Positions 8,725 to 18,387 of a stretch of DNA of 64,000 nt are shown here, one piece after another. Below the pieces are notes generated by a model. That model was not told the DNA's origin and did no database searches. It saw only the letters and a program-made list of their open reading frames with translations. Source of the stretch: an uncultured Fibrobacter sp. (GTDB lineage: Bacteria > Fibrobacterota > Fibrobacteria > Fibrobacterales > Fibrobacteraceae); assembly GCA_934691725.1 (NCBI GenBank), contig CAKUTF010000002.1, positions 62,001 to 126,000 on the forward strand. Direction: 5' to 3'. Numbering within the stretch: the first letter of the stretch is position 1; the number at the start of each line of letters is the position of its first letter. The position numbers and the translations under genes are program-made.

Positions 8725-10458
8725 ATGGATAGCCCGCGCCAAATCATCAACCTGTTTTTAAGCAGCAAGCACAAGCCCGAAGAGCTCAAGAGCGAGCTTT
8801 TCCGCGCAGCCGAAGCCGCCGAAAAAAGCGGCATGACCTACATGGAAGCGACGTTCCAGCTAGGCGAACACGCAAAGGACGAAGGCCTTTCCGAAGAAGA
8901 ATCCGATACCATCATCCGAAGGGCATACGCAGCGGAAAAGCGCGAACGGAAAAGGGACGAGACTCCGGCAAAAGAAGCCCAGGCGGAACCGCAGCCCTCG
9001 CCACACACTCAACAGAACGGCTCATTCAGCGGCCCGGTACAGCCGATCATTTCGGGAGCGATTTCCCTTGAACAGGTTCTCGCCATGGGCCTAGACGCCC
9101 AGGCTCTCGAACTTTTGCAAAATCACCGGATAGACCCGGAAGCGCTCAACATCCCATGGCCAACCCCCGACTGGCGGCTGGATTTCGCAAAACTTCTCGG
9201 AGCGCTTTTCAAGCCGGAAGAATCCGTCGAATACAAAAAATCCAACACGTCCGAAACGACGATCCAATCGGTTGAAGAAATTCTGAACCAGGCGGAAGGC
9301 ATCAAGAAAACGATGAAGTCCCTAGACGGTCCGGACGGCGCGCTAGTCGGCATCAACCCGATCAAGGGCTCAGACGAAAACGATGAATCGTTCCGCTTCC
9401 GTTACGCGGTAGTCGATAACCCGCACTTCAGTTTAGCAAAGCAGCTCGCCTACTACAAAGCCCTGAACCTTCCTTGCGCAGCCCTCGTCAGCACCGGGGC
9501 AAATTCCGTCCAGGCGTGGATCAAGATCCATGCGAAAAATCGCGAAGAATACGATTCCCGCGTCGAGTATCTGTTCAAGACGCTGGATTCACAAGGTTTT
9601 AAGGTCGATTCGTCGAATGCAAACCCGAGCCAGATGGTCCGGATGCCGGGCGTTCTTCGCAACGGAAAGCAACAATACCTGATTGGTCTCGAACAAGGCG
9701 CAAAGACTTTCGAAGATTGGCAGACCTGGGTGGAATTCTGCCTAGACGGAAAGCCTCTCATTGAACTCGCAAGCGACAGCGAGGGCGCTCCGAAAAAAGA
9801 CAGGCTGCTCATCGACGGAACGCTCGAGGCCGGTGAATTTTTACTTCTCACGGCACCGCCAAAGGCGGGAAAATCCTTTGCGCTGATGGACCTCGCCTTT
9901 TCGCTTTCCCACGGAGAAGACTGGCTGTTCGCTTCGACGCACAGGTCCGACGTTCTTTTCGTCAATTTTGAAAGCACGCGCTCCGCTTTCCTTAACAGGC
10001 TTTTCGCAGTCGCCGCCGCCCGCGGACTCTCCGCCTCGATTCCCGAATTCGGATTCTTGAACTTGCGCGGCATCGCCCTTTCCCCGCTAGAAATGGCGCA
10101 ATATATCGCAAAGCGGGTCAAAGGCGCCAAAAAGCTGGAAGACCACGACTATGCGGCGATTGTCATCGATCCGATTTCCGCGGTCCTCCACAACCCGAAA
10201 GCGATCCGCAACAACATCCCGTCGGAAAAGGCCCTTCTCCAGATGGTCGATGTGCTGATTTCCCTCACCGGTTCCGCAGTCATCGCTGCGACTAGTTCCG
10301 GAGAATACCCGGAACTCGAAGCCCACGCGGATTCCCGAATCATCCTTTCACCGATAAGCGGCTCACCCGACATGTTCAGCCTCCGCGGAGAATTCAGAAA
10401 CTTCGCCCTGAAGCCCGCCAAGGACTGCACCTGGCGCTATCCACGCTTTATCGTCTAG
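8725..10458 (+). CDS. RepA-like primase/ATPase homologue, chromosomal
   Basis: A 577-aa multidomain protein built like replication proteins of phages and plasmids. Residues 1-75 are a small helical domain of the primase-C-terminal kind. Residues about 230-330 resemble an archaeo-eukaryotic-primase/RepB-like domain (STGANSVQAWIKI, NPSQMVRMPGVLR). Residues about 360-577 are a RecA-like AAA_25/RepA ATPase with Walker A APPKAGKS and Walker B AAIVIDPI. The usual HH-containing sensor after Walker B is replaced by ATSSGE. TATATT (8710-8715) lies 9 nt before the ATG, with no Shine-Dalgarno. No integrase or other mobile gene adjoins it, so it may be a domesticated replicase relative. Confidence 0.6.
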   Translation: MDSPRQIINLFLSSKHKPEELKSELFRAAEAAEKSGMTYMEATFQLGEHAKDEGLSEEESDTIIRRAYAAEKRERKRDETPAKEAQAEPQPSPHTQQNGSFSGPVQPIISGAISLEQVLAMGLDAQALELLQNHRIDPEALNIPWPTPDWRLDFAKLLGALFKPEESVEYKKSNTSETTIQSVEEILNQAEGIKKTMKSLDGPDGALVGINPIKGSDENDESFRFRYAVVDNPHFSLAKQLAYYKALNLPCAALVSTGANSVQAWIKIHAKNREEYDSRVEYLFKTLDSQGFKVDSSNANPSQMVRMPGVLRNGKQQYLIGLEQGAKTFEDWQTWVEFCLDGKPLIELASDSEGAPKKDRLLIDGTLEAGEFLLLTAPPKAGKSFALMDLAFSLSHGEDWLFASTHRSDVLFVNFESTRSAFLNRLFAVAAARGLSASIPEFGFLNLRGIALSPLEMAQYIAKRVKGAKKLEDHDYAAIVIDPISAVLHNPKAIRNNIPSEKALLQMVDVLISLTGSAVIAATSSGEYPELEAHADSRIILSPISGSPDMFSLRGEFRNFALKPAKDCTWRYPRFIV

Positions 10459-10467
10459 ACCAAAACT

Positions 10468-11730
10468 ATGCAAAGAAGAAATCTCAAGAACCGCGGTTCC
10501 TGGAACCGCAAACCGGCAGATTCAAAACCGAAGAACGATACGCTATCCAAAACGCCCGGGCCGATTCCGACCGACCTGGAAGGCAAGCGCGCCTATCTCG
10601 AAAACTGGGCAACGGAAAACCGGATTCCCGGAAAAATCCAGAGCTGGTTTACGGTTCCCGTCAAGTCGGACGCCTGCGACTGGCGCATCCTTTCGCAGCA
10701 CATGTCCAAAGGCAACCGCATCCTTTCCATCGAAGGTCCGTTCAAGGGAGCAAAGCCTCCCAAGCTCGTTCTCGATGTTGACAGCCAAATTCGAAAGCCC
10801 CACCTTTCCAAGTTCCGCGGGTCGATTCTCCAAATCTGGTTCCGCGCCACGGGAGACGGACGCTTCGGCATCGCCGTGCAAAACATCCTGCATTCCGCAG
10901 AGGCGACCCGCGAGTTCAAGACTTTCCTCGACTACCTCGAACGCGAACATTCGGGAGACGTTCTTTGCTGCCACCAGATCCGAGTCAGTCCGGTGCAGAC
11001 ATTCGACCCGGCGCATCCGATTCCGGGTTCCCACATCGAATTTCGCAAGGGTTTCGGGAGCAGGTTCATTCCCATCGGCGGATCCGACCAGAAATACAAC
11101 GTCATCGACTGGGCTCCGGCCTGCAAGGGTCCCTGGATCGGACTGCCAAAGCGCATCCGCGAAATGATCCACCCGGCAAAAGGCGATAGACTCCTCGAAT
11201 GTTTCGCAGGTCCCGCCTACATTGCCGAAGCTCTTTCCAAGGATTTCGAGGATTGCTTCGCAGCGGATGTCCGACCGATGGATCGCCAAACGCCGAATGT
11301 ACGCTACATCCATGCGGCAATCGACAAGGAGTTCTTTCCGAAGTTCTTCCGGGGAAAATCCAAGGACGGCAAGTGGACCATCTATCTCGACCCGCCCGCC
11401 GGAAAAGCCCTTTCCGGAAGTGTCATCCCGGAAATCGCGGCAAGCCATCCCGAACGAATTCTTTTGAATTCTTCCAACCTGGCTGTCGCTCTGCAGGAAA
11501 TCAAAAGGTTCCGCCGTGAAGGCTACATGCTCCGAAAAATCGTGCCGATGGACCTCGAACCGGGAAATCCGAGCATCCATCTGCTGCTGCTCTTTGTCCC
11601 GGACCGCGCAGGGCTTCTGGGCCATCGAGAAGAACGCAAGGGAAAAGTCATCCGGACGCGCGAAAACCAAAAAGCGGAAAACGAGTCGCAAACAAAAACA
11701 ATTCTTTTCAGCCAAAAACGCAGGCGCTAA
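10468..11730 (+). CDS. degenerate RNA m5U-methyltransferase-like protein
   Basis: A 420-aa protein whose C-terminal half (about 220-385) follows the TrmA/RlmD methyltransferase order: SAM-binding LLECFAGPAYIAEAL, acidic AADV, catalytic-loop DPPAGK and a final strand with IHLLLLFVP. The position that holds the catalytic cysteine in the family (SCNP) reads NSSN, and no iron-sulfur cysteine cluster is evident. So m5U chemistry is doubtful. The N-terminal half is unrecognised. Both tails are very basic (KNRGSWNRK; SQKRRR), which suggests nucleic-acid binding. It starts 9 nt after the RepA-like gene, so they are co-transcribed. Confidence 0.5.
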   Translation: MQRRNLKNRGSWNRKPADSKPKNDTLSKTPGPIPTDLEGKRAYLENWATENRIPGKIQSWFTVPVKSDACDWRILSQHMSKGNRILSIEGPFKGAKPPKLVLDVDSQIRKPHLSKFRGSILQIWFRATGDGRFGIAVQNILHSAEATREFKTFLDYLEREHSGDVLCCHQIRVSPVQTFDPAHPIPGSHIEFRKGFGSRFIPIGGSDQKYNVIDWAPACKGPWIGLPKRIREMIHPAKGDRLLECFAGPAYIAEALSKDFEDCFAADVRPMDRQTPNVRYIHAAIDKEFFPKFFRGKSKDGKWTIYLDPPAGKALSGSVIPEIAASHPERILLNSSNLAVALQEIKRFRREGYMLRKIVPMDLEPGNPSIHLLLLFVPDRAGLLGHREERKGKVIRTRENQKAENESQTKTILFSQKRRR

Positions 11731-11765
11731 AAATTTCCCACAAAAAAAAGATTAAATTGATTAAT

Positions 11766-12929
11766 ATGAGGCATATTCAAAGCATTTCCATCGCTCTCGG
11801 ACTTGTCGCTATCGCAGCAAGCGCTTATTTCGTCAAGCAGGGCGACACGCTCTGGGATATTTCCGGCGAATACCTGAACAATCCTTTTGCATGGCCGGAC
11901 CTGTGGGAAAACAACCGGCACATCCAGGACCCGCACTGGATCTATCCGGGAGACTCCATCTATCTCGGCGAAGCTCCCGACAGCGCCAAGGCCGAAAAGC
12001 CGAAGCCTCTCCCCTGCGCAGAAGCAACGCGGGACTCTTCGCTTCCGAAAGGCGTTTCCGCTCCGAGCGGATGCGCTTCCACCGACCAGAACGCTCACTT
12101 CGCCAAAATGCTCGGAAGCCTTTCCGACGACGCTGCCAAAAAGGAAAAGCCCGCGAAGCAGAAAGGAGTCTCTTACTATTATGCGCAGCGTTCCGAGCCC
12201 AAGATTTTCAACGGCTACTACCAGGTCCTTTCGCCGATGCTTCTCTCGCCGGACAGTCTCAAGTCGGACAACTCCTGGTTCACCGTCACATCCGGCGAAA
12301 AGCGAAAGCCTCTCGTGCATATCCCCGAGACGGAGATGGTCCTCGGAATCGGCATGAACACGTCGCCGAAAGCAACCGTCGGCGCCATCGTGGAAATCTG
12401 GGACGCGAGACCTGCAATGCTCCCCGAAACAAAGACCCGCGCCAAGGAAAAGACAGCCGTTCTCCGCTACACGGGACTTGCCAAAATCACCGACGTAGGC
12501 GATACGCTTTCCCGGGCTGTGCTTCTCCAAAGCATGCGGGAAATCAAGATGGAATATGCGAAGGCACGTCTGCAAAAACCGTTCAAGCCCATCAACGTCG
12601 AAAGTTACAGCGAAGTCAAGTCCGCATCGCTAGACAGCATGGCAATCGTCCGCTATGCGCTCGAAAAAAATCTCGCCCTCGGACCGTACGGCTACGTCAT
12701 GATCGACCGCGGAACAGACGACCGCTACAGCCTAGGCGACGGCGTCGCCATCTGGGAAAAGGATCTTTCGGACTCCCTGATTCCGCCGCGCCTTCTCGCC
12801 CGGGGAATCGTCACCAGCCTGAACGCGACACATTCCGTAATCCTCATCCGTGAAGCCTATTACGGCGACAGGCGCATCCAATATGGCAACCTGGTTTCTA
12901 TCACGCACAAGGCAAAGCTCGCTCCATGA
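11766..12929 (+). CDS. LysM-domain envelope protein
   Basis: A 387-aa exported protein. A hydrophobic N-terminus (about 4-20) leads directly into a LysM domain (YFVKQGDTLWDISGEYL ... PHWIYPGDSIYLG, about 20-68), which binds peptidoglycan N-acetylglucosamine. The remaining ~310 aa are soluble with no domain I recognise. The ATG at 11766 is preceded by TAAATT (11753-11758), 7 nt upstream, with no Shine-Dalgarno; a TTG at 11757 is less likely. It is the first gene of an operon with a small membrane protein, a histidine kinase, a response regulator and a propeller protein, which suggests a role in cell-wall sensing. Confidence 0.75.
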   Translation: MRHIQSISIALGLVAIAASAYFVKQGDTLWDISGEYLNNPFAWPDLWENNRHIQDPHWIYPGDSIYLGEAPDSAKAEKPKPLPCAEATRDSSLPKGVSAPSGCASTDQNAHFAKMLGSLSDDAAKKEKPAKQKGVSYYYAQRSEPKIFNGYYQVLSPMLLSPDSLKSDNSWFTVTSGEKRKPLVHIPETEMVLGIGMNTSPKATVGAIVEIWDARPAMLPETKTRAKEKTAVLRYTGLAKITDVGDTLSRAVLLQSMREIKMEYAKARLQKPFKPINVESYSEVKSASLDSMAIVRYALEKNLALGPYGYVMIDRGTDDRYSLGDGVAIWEKDLSDSLIPPRLLARGIVTSLNATHSVILIREAYYGDRRIQYGNLVSITHKAKLAP

Positions 12930-13090
12930 AACCGCGGCTTGTGGTAGTCGGACTTTACCTGCTTGCCATCTGCATCGCCATTCTCCTTGCGATGAGCGTT
13001 GTCTTCGTCGCAAGTCCGCAAGTAGCGGACCGGGTCGCGGAATCTCTCGGGCAGGAAAGGCTCTCCTCCCTGGTCCGGCTTCTCTACTGA
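12926..13090 (+). CDS. 54-aa single-pass membrane protein
   Basis: A short reading frame beginning at an ATG that overlaps the LysM gene stop (ATGA) and ending 13 nt before the kinase start. It encodes MKPR followed by about 25 hydrophobic residues (LVVVGLYLLAICIAILLAMS and beyond) and a polar, amphipathic tail ending RLLY. This is the profile of a small inner-membrane protein. Position and overlap argue for real translation. Possible roles are accessory to the LysM protein or the kinase; neither is shown by the sequence. Confidence 0.6.
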   Translation: MKPRLVVVGLYLLAICIAILLAMSVVFVASPQVADRVAESLGQERLSSLVRLLY

Positions 13091-13103
13091 CACCGAACGA
13101 ACC

Positions 13104-15152
13104 GTGAAACTTCCGAAGAACAACCGCATCTTCATTGCGCTTTTTTTCGGCGGAATCATCATTCCGACAGCGATACTTGCCGTCCTCAGTTTTCGAAACA
13201 TCCAGAACGAGCGCCTCCTCGCCGAAAAAAACTTCGAGGATGCCCAAGCATCCTTCACGAAACAGGCCGTCCAGACTGTCCAGAAAGAACAGCAGGACAT
13301 CCTGACGGAAACAAAGAACGCGTCGCAATTCCTTTACGAACAGCCGCAAAAGCTCCTCGAATTCGGGAACGCGGTCTCCTTCAAGAAAGTGCAGGGCATC
13401 GCCGCGATCTTTCTCTTCAACGAAAACAGGCTCGTCTATCCGAGCATTTCCATTTCGAGCCATCCGGCATGGCCCGCCCCGCCGACAACAGTTCCCGGTG
13501 AAATCGAGCAAAAGCTTCTCCGCGGAGAAGTCGCCGGCTTGAATTCAGACAAGATCGATTATGCGCGATCGGCACTTCTCTTGCGAACGCCCTACCTTTC
13601 CAAGACGGACAATGTCCTGAACCTGATAGGCATTCTCCGGCTTCGCTATCGGCAGAAAAATTACGAAGAAGCGCTCCGCATCATCGACCTTCTCGAACGG
13701 CACCCCGAAGCCCGCGGATACCTGCAGAACGACCTTTCAAAATCGCTCTTCCTGCTCAAGTTCGAAATTTTCGTGGAACAGAAAAAACATTCCGCCGCCG
13801 AAAACTACTGCCTTTTGCTCTTTTCCGAATTCTTGGAAGGCGAAGCTCTGCAGGACATCGGAAGTGCCAAGTTCTTTTTCGAAAACGCCATCAGCCAGAT
13901 TCTTTCTTTCGAGGAACTCACCAAGGAAAAGCGGGATGCGTTCTGGAATCTGCGCGAAAATCTGAACAGGCAGCTCGAACATGCGGAAGTATTTGCCTCC
14001 CACCGGAACTTTCTCAAGCACTTTGCCGAGGATCCGCTCCCGGCAAAAGACGGAATCTTTTACAAACAGGACGGACAGAGCCATTTCTTCCGCATGGCAT
14101 ACCCGTGGCTTTCCGGCGACCAGGTAGTCATCGGCCTTATCGATAAAGACGCCTATACGAAACGGATTCGAAAAAAACTAGTCGAAACGGCCCGCGAATG
14201 GAAAGACTTAGCCTACACGGTTACCGATGAAAGCGATTCCGTCATTCTGGGAAAACCGCAAAATCCGGAAATCCAAATTTCAAAGCAGCTAGATCTAGGC
14301 GAAAGCCTTGGCTGGACGCTCACCCTATACAAGCGTTCCTCCCAGGAACTTTACAGCGAAGCCCGGCACAAGATGTTCCAGCTTTCGGGCCTTGTCGCCT
14401 TTTCCCTGCTCACCGTCATTCTCGGATCCTTCTTCATCTTCAAGACCATTTCCCAGGAACGGAAACTCATCTCGATGAAGACGAACTTTCTCTCCTCGGT
14501 TTCCCACGAGCTCAAGACGCCGCTCACATCCATCAAGATGTTCGCCGAAATGATTTCGGGCGGACGCGTCCAAAAAATCGAAAAGTGCGCGGAATACGCA
14601 AAGCTCATCGGCAAGGAATCAACACGGCTCGAAAACCTGATAGGCGCAATCCTCAGCTACACGCGAATGGAAACCGGCAAGCAGACTTTCCGGTGGGAAC
14701 GGCTAGACCTTTCGGACTGCGTGTCAAAAGTTTACGAAGCGATTCTCGACCAGGCGGAAAACCGCGGTCTAGCGATGACGCGTGAACTCCTCCCCGGGTG
14801 CTTCATCATGGGGGACTTCACCGCACTCTACAGTCTCGCCCAGGGATTAATCGAAAACGCCATCAAATACACCAATCCCCCGGGAAAAGTACACATCCGG
14901 GTCTTTGAAGAAAACGAAAAAATCGTATTTTCTGTAGCGGACACCGGCATAGGGATAGCCTCTGCCGAACAAAAAAATATCTTTAACGACTTCTATCGCG
15001 TCGGCGACGAAATGACCCGCAGCACCAAAGGTTCCGGTCTCGGGCTGGCCATCGTCAAGCGCGTTGCGGAAGCCCACAAGGCGAACGTTTCCGTACAAAG
15101 CCATCCCGGCAAGGGATCGACTTTTACGGTCAAGTTCAAAAAGGCGGAATAA
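13104..15152 (+). CDS. membrane sensor histidine kinase
   Basis: A 682-aa kinase with a GTG start. One transmembrane helix lies at about 9-27 and another at about 425-445, bracketing an extracytoplasmic sensor of roughly 395 aa whose middle (about 165-300) is rich in helical, TPR-like patterns (ILRLRYRQKNYEEALRIIDLL). The cytoplasmic core is complete: H box SHELKTPLT with His468, N box ENAIKYT, G1 DTGIGI, G2 GSGLGLAIV. No HAMP domain is obvious. Its stop overlaps the start of the response regulator (TAATG), which identifies the cognate partner. Confidence 0.9.
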   Translation: MKLPKNNRIFIALFFGGIIIPTAILAVLSFRNIQNERLLAEKNFEDAQASFTKQAVQTVQKEQQDILTETKNASQFLYEQPQKLLEFGNAVSFKKVQGIAAIFLFNENRLVYPSISISSHPAWPAPPTTVPGEIEQKLLRGEVAGLNSDKIDYARSALLLRTPYLSKTDNVLNLIGILRLRYRQKNYEEALRIIDLLERHPEARGYLQNDLSKSLFLLKFEIFVEQKKHSAAENYCLLLFSEFLEGEALQDIGSAKFFFENAISQILSFEELTKEKRDAFWNLRENLNRQLEHAEVFASHRNFLKHFAEDPLPAKDGIFYKQDGQSHFFRMAYPWLSGDQVVIGLIDKDAYTKRIRKKLVETAREWKDLAYTVTDESDSVILGKPQNPEIQISKQLDLGESLGWTLTLYKRSSQELYSEARHKMFQLSGLVAFSLLTVILGSFFIFKTISQERKLISMKTNFLSSVSHELKTPLTSIKMFAEMISGGRVQKIEKCAEYAKLIGKESTRLENLIGAILSYTRMETGKQTFRWERLDLSDCVSKVYEAILDQAENRGLAMTRELLPGCFIMGDFTALYSLAQGLIENAIKYTNPPGKVHIRVFEENEKIVFSVADTGIGIASAEQKNIFNDFYRVGDEMTRSTKGSGLGLAIVKRVAEAHKANVSVQSHPGKGSTFTVKFKKAE

Positions 15153-15868
15153 TGGAAAACAGGAAAATTCTCATTGTCGAAGACGAAGAAATCATCCGGC
15201 TAGGTCTCAAGGACAACTTCGAGCTCGAAAACTACACGGTGGAAACCGCGGGCGACGGCGACGAGGCCATCGAAAAAGCGGATTCGTTCCTCCCGGACAT
15301 GGTCATCCTCGACTTGATGATTCCCAAGAAAAGCGGTTTTGAAGTCTGCCGCTACATCCGCAAGAAGCATCCCGACACGTTTATCATCATGCTCACCGCC
15401 AAGACGGAAGAGACGTCCAAGGTGACAGGTCTTGAAATGGGCGCAGACGACTACGTGACAAAGCCGTTTTCCATTCTCGAACTTCTCGCCCGCGTCAAGG
15501 CATTCTTGCGTCGCGGTCCGCGCACCGGTTCATCGAACGCATCGGAATCCCAGACCGGGCAAGACGCCGTCGACTTTAAAAACATCCATCTCGACTTCAA
15601 AAAATACGAGGCAAGCAAGAACGGCGTCCCCATCGAGCTTTCCGCCAGGGAATTCCAGATTCTCAAGTATTTCTGGGGAAAACGCGGCGAAGTAATCCTG
15701 CGCGAAGACCTTTTACAGGACATCTGGGGATACACGGCGGACAACATGCCTTCGACCCGCACGATAGACAACCATATAGTCAATCTCCGCAAGAAACTCG
15801 AAGACGACCAGGCGAATCCAAAAATCATCCTCTCCATCCGCGGAGCCGGTTACAAGTTCGACGTCTGA
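15152..15868 (+). CDS. OmpR/PhoB-family response regulator
   Basis: A 238-aa DNA-binding response regulator. The receiver domain (about 4-120) shows the acidic pair EDEE, the phosphoacceptor Asp54 in VILDLMIP, the Thr in MLTAKT and the Lys in TKPF. A winged-helix effector (about 140-235) ends in the typical TRTIDNHIVNLRKKLE...GAGYKF. Genes on both sides overlap it by one base or a TGATG junction, so it is produced with the kinase. Targets are unknown. Confidence 0.93.
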   Translation: MENRKILIVEDEEIIRLGLKDNFELENYTVETAGDGDEAIEKADSFLPDMVILDLMIPKKSGFEVCRYIRKKHPDTFIIMLTAKTEETSKVTGLEMGADDYVTKPFSILELLARVKAFLRRGPRTGSSNASESQTGQDAVDFKNIHLDFKKYEASKNGVPIELSAREFQILKYFWGKRGEVILREDLLQDIWGYTADNMPSTRTIDNHIVNLRKKLEDDQANPKIILSIRGAGYKFDV

Positions 15869-18387
15869 TGTCCCGATTCCCGATTTTCCGCTTTGCGCTC
15901 CTGATAGGCCTCCTTTACGCCGAGGCGATTTCCTCCCGTATGGACAAGGAACTCTACGAAGCGGTCTATCAGTTCGAAATCAAGGGAAATTTCGCCGATG
16001 CGCAGGACCAGCTCTCCCGCATATCCATCGAAGGCGACGACGAAGACAAGAGCAAGGCCTTCTTTCTTTTGGGAAAGATCCAGGAACTTTCCGAAAGCCC
16101 GCTTAATGCGACTTTCTACTACAGGCAAGCGCTCATCAACCCGAAAAACGCGAGAGACGCCTATTTTCTCGCAAGCCGGATAGAAAGCCTCGACACAACT
16201 CCCGAGCGCCTAATCCTCGACAAGACAAACTTCACCGCATCCATCCGGGAGACGTTCAACGGCAAGCAGCCGTCCATTCTGCTTTCGAACAACCAGCTTT
16301 ACAGCCTGCACAACGAGAAATTCGTCTCGGTTCCCACGTTCATTTCCGAGAGTGCAAGGATTCTCGCCGTCACGCCTGGCGGCATCTGGTTCTCGGACGA
16401 AAACACGCAAACGCTCCATTTTCAGCCCAAGGATTCCAGGCAGCCGGTCCATTCCTATCATTTTGATTCCGCCATTTCAAGCATTTTCCCCCTGCCGGGT
16501 ATCGGAGCTTTTGCCGTCACCGAAAAGACGTTCGCATTCGCCGGAAACGAAGGTCTCCGATTCTCTGTCGAAAACCGTTATCGCGGATGTTCGCCCGTCG
16601 GATTCTACCAGCCGCAAAACGCATTTGTCGTCAGCTGCCCGGACAACGCTCTCCACCTGTTCGATGCGGAATCCGGAGCGGAAAAGCAGACGCTCTCCTT
16701 GATCGACCCCATCCAGAAAACGCTTCTCTCCGACAACGGCATTTTCGTTTCGTCCGCCAATACGCTTTGGTATTTTCGTCCGCAGTCAAGCAGCGCCTAC
16801 CTATGGAAGAATTCGGGAAACCCGATAGAGGACGCCGTATTTTTTGAAGATAGGATCGCCGTTCTCGAAAGCGACGGCAAGCTAAAGCTGCTCGACCTCG
16901 AATCGGGAAACGAACTAGCCAAAACATCCATTGACGGAGAAAAGCTATTCCCGGTCGCCTGCGGGACTCTTGGAATTTTTTCAAAGGAAGGCGCCCTTTC
17001 CGTCGTCGATACCGCTCTAAGGCATCTTTGGCATTACCACTTCGGAAAGCCCCTCACCGCAGAACCGCTCCAAAGCCAAGGACTTCTGTTTCTCCCCTTC
17101 GAAAAAGGCGAGCTTTGGACGCTCAACGCACTCCACTATGGCGGACGTTCCATCCTCTCCCAACGCTTTGCAGAAAAAGCGTTCAAGGCGAAGGATGCGG
17201 GCGACTGGCAAGAAATGGAAGCGCTCATTGATTCCTCCCGAAAGCTCGAACCGGGCAACCCGACGGCAAGCTACCTGTATGCGGTAAATCTCGAGCGCAC
17301 CGGGGCGAGCGAAAGTAAACGCGCCGAAGCCTGGTCCGACGCTGTCCGCTATTCTTTCGGGGATAAACGGGCCAGCGCATCGATCCTTTCCCATTACGCA
17401 AAGATCATCGGCGCTTCCTACGTCCATTTTCTTCCCCTGTCACCGCGAACACTCTACCCGAACCTGTTCAGCGCAGGCCATACACTGTTTACCATCGACC
17501 CTGCCGCCCAAAAGCTCCTCGCCCTAGACCCGTCTTCGGGAAATGTCCGCTGGAGCAAAAGTCTTGGACTTCTCGAAACCAGCCCCGTCCTATCGAACGA
17601 CAATGCAAGGCTCGCCATCGCAAACGGATTTCGCCTGCAGATCCACGACCTTTTCCCGGGCGGAAAAACGCACTACAGCGAACTGCCGGGCAAGCCTTTC
17701 CAGATTAAATTCCATGAAAACGTCATCTACGTTTCCACGTGGAACGGCTACCTGATAAAGCTGCTCGCCCCGAACTACGGCATCGCCTGGGCGAGGAAAC
17801 TTTTCGCGCTCCCCTTCCTCTTCGACATTTCCAAGGGAAGCATCGCCGTGTCGAGTCTCGAGGGAACGCTCGGATTCGTCAGCGAAGCGACCGGGCAGAA
17901 TTCAAAGCCCATGATCGAATCCAAGGCGAACATTTCCGTAATGGATCTCACCGATTCAACGATTGCCGTCGCAACCGACCAGAACGAAATCCGAATCTAT
18001 ACGCAGGAATCCGAGGAACCGAAGCAGATTTTTTCGACAAGTTCCGCCGTCCTCTCGCTCAAATGGATTCCAATCGGCAACACCAAGTATCTCCTCGCCG
18101 GGCTTGCCGACCAGAAAATAAGCCTATACGGTCCAACCGCCAAAGACGCGCTCTGGACATTTGCCGGGAAAAACTCCGTCTATGCGAATCCTGTCGTAAA
18201 CGGGAACCACCTTTACATCGACCAACAGTCCCACATCGCACAGATTTCCCTTTCCAAGGGGACGGTCGAAAGGCTGTTTTCGACGCCCGGCGGTGCAGGC
18301 ACCCCGTTCATCCTCGACAACACGCTGTTCTGTACATCGCCAAAGCGGCTTCTGTACGCCTTTCCGCTTGCAAAAATCATTCAATAA
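15868..18387 (+). CDS. exported TPR/beta-propeller protein of the two-component operon
   Basis: An 839-aa protein with a signal-peptide-like N-terminus (FPIFRFALLIGLLYAEA). Residues about 30-110 look like TPRs. Two long beta-strand-rich blocks (about 120-430 and 515-839) have PQQ/WD-like repeat spacing (LLALDPSSGNVRWSKSL, LLDLESGNELAKTSI), separated by another TPR-like helical linker (about 440-500). This is typical of outer-membrane or periplasmic scaffolds. Its translation is coupled to the response regulator, which suggests it is a target or sensory partner of the system. No enzyme motif is seen. Confidence 0.6.
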   Translation: MSRFPIFRFALLIGLLYAEAISSRMDKELYEAVYQFEIKGNFADAQDQLSRISIEGDDEDKSKAFFLLGKIQELSESPLNATFYYRQALINPKNARDAYFLASRIESLDTTPERLILDKTNFTASIRETFNGKQPSILLSNNQLYSLHNEKFVSVPTFISESARILAVTPGGIWFSDENTQTLHFQPKDSRQPVHSYHFDSAISSIFPLPGIGAFAVTEKTFAFAGNEGLRFSVENRYRGCSPVGFYQPQNAFVVSCPDNALHLFDAESGAEKQTLSLIDPIQKTLLSDNGIFVSSANTLWYFRPQSSSAYLWKNSGNPIEDAVFFEDRIAVLESDGKLKLLDLESGNELAKTSIDGEKLFPVACGTLGIFSKEGALSVVDTALRHLWHYHFGKPLTAEPLQSQGLLFLPFEKGELWTLNALHYGGRSILSQRFAEKAFKAKDAGDWQEMEALIDSSRKLEPGNPTASYLYAVNLERTGASESKRAEAWSDAVRYSFGDKRASASILSHYAKIIGASYVHFLPLSPRTLYPNLFSAGHTLFTIDPAAQKLLALDPSSGNVRWSKSLGLLETSPVLSNDNARLAIANGFRLQIHDLFPGGKTHYSELPGKPFQIKFHENVIYVSTWNGYLIKLLAPNYGIAWARKLFALPFLFDISKGSIAVSSLEGTLGFVSEATGQNSKPMIESKANISVMDLTDSTIAVATDQNEIRIYTQESEEPKQIFSTSSAVLSLKWIPIGNTKYLLAGLADQKISLYGPTAKDALWTFAGKNSVYANPVVNGNHLYIDQQSHIAQISLSKGTVERLFSTPGGAGTPFILDNTLFCTSPKRLLYAFPLAKIIQ

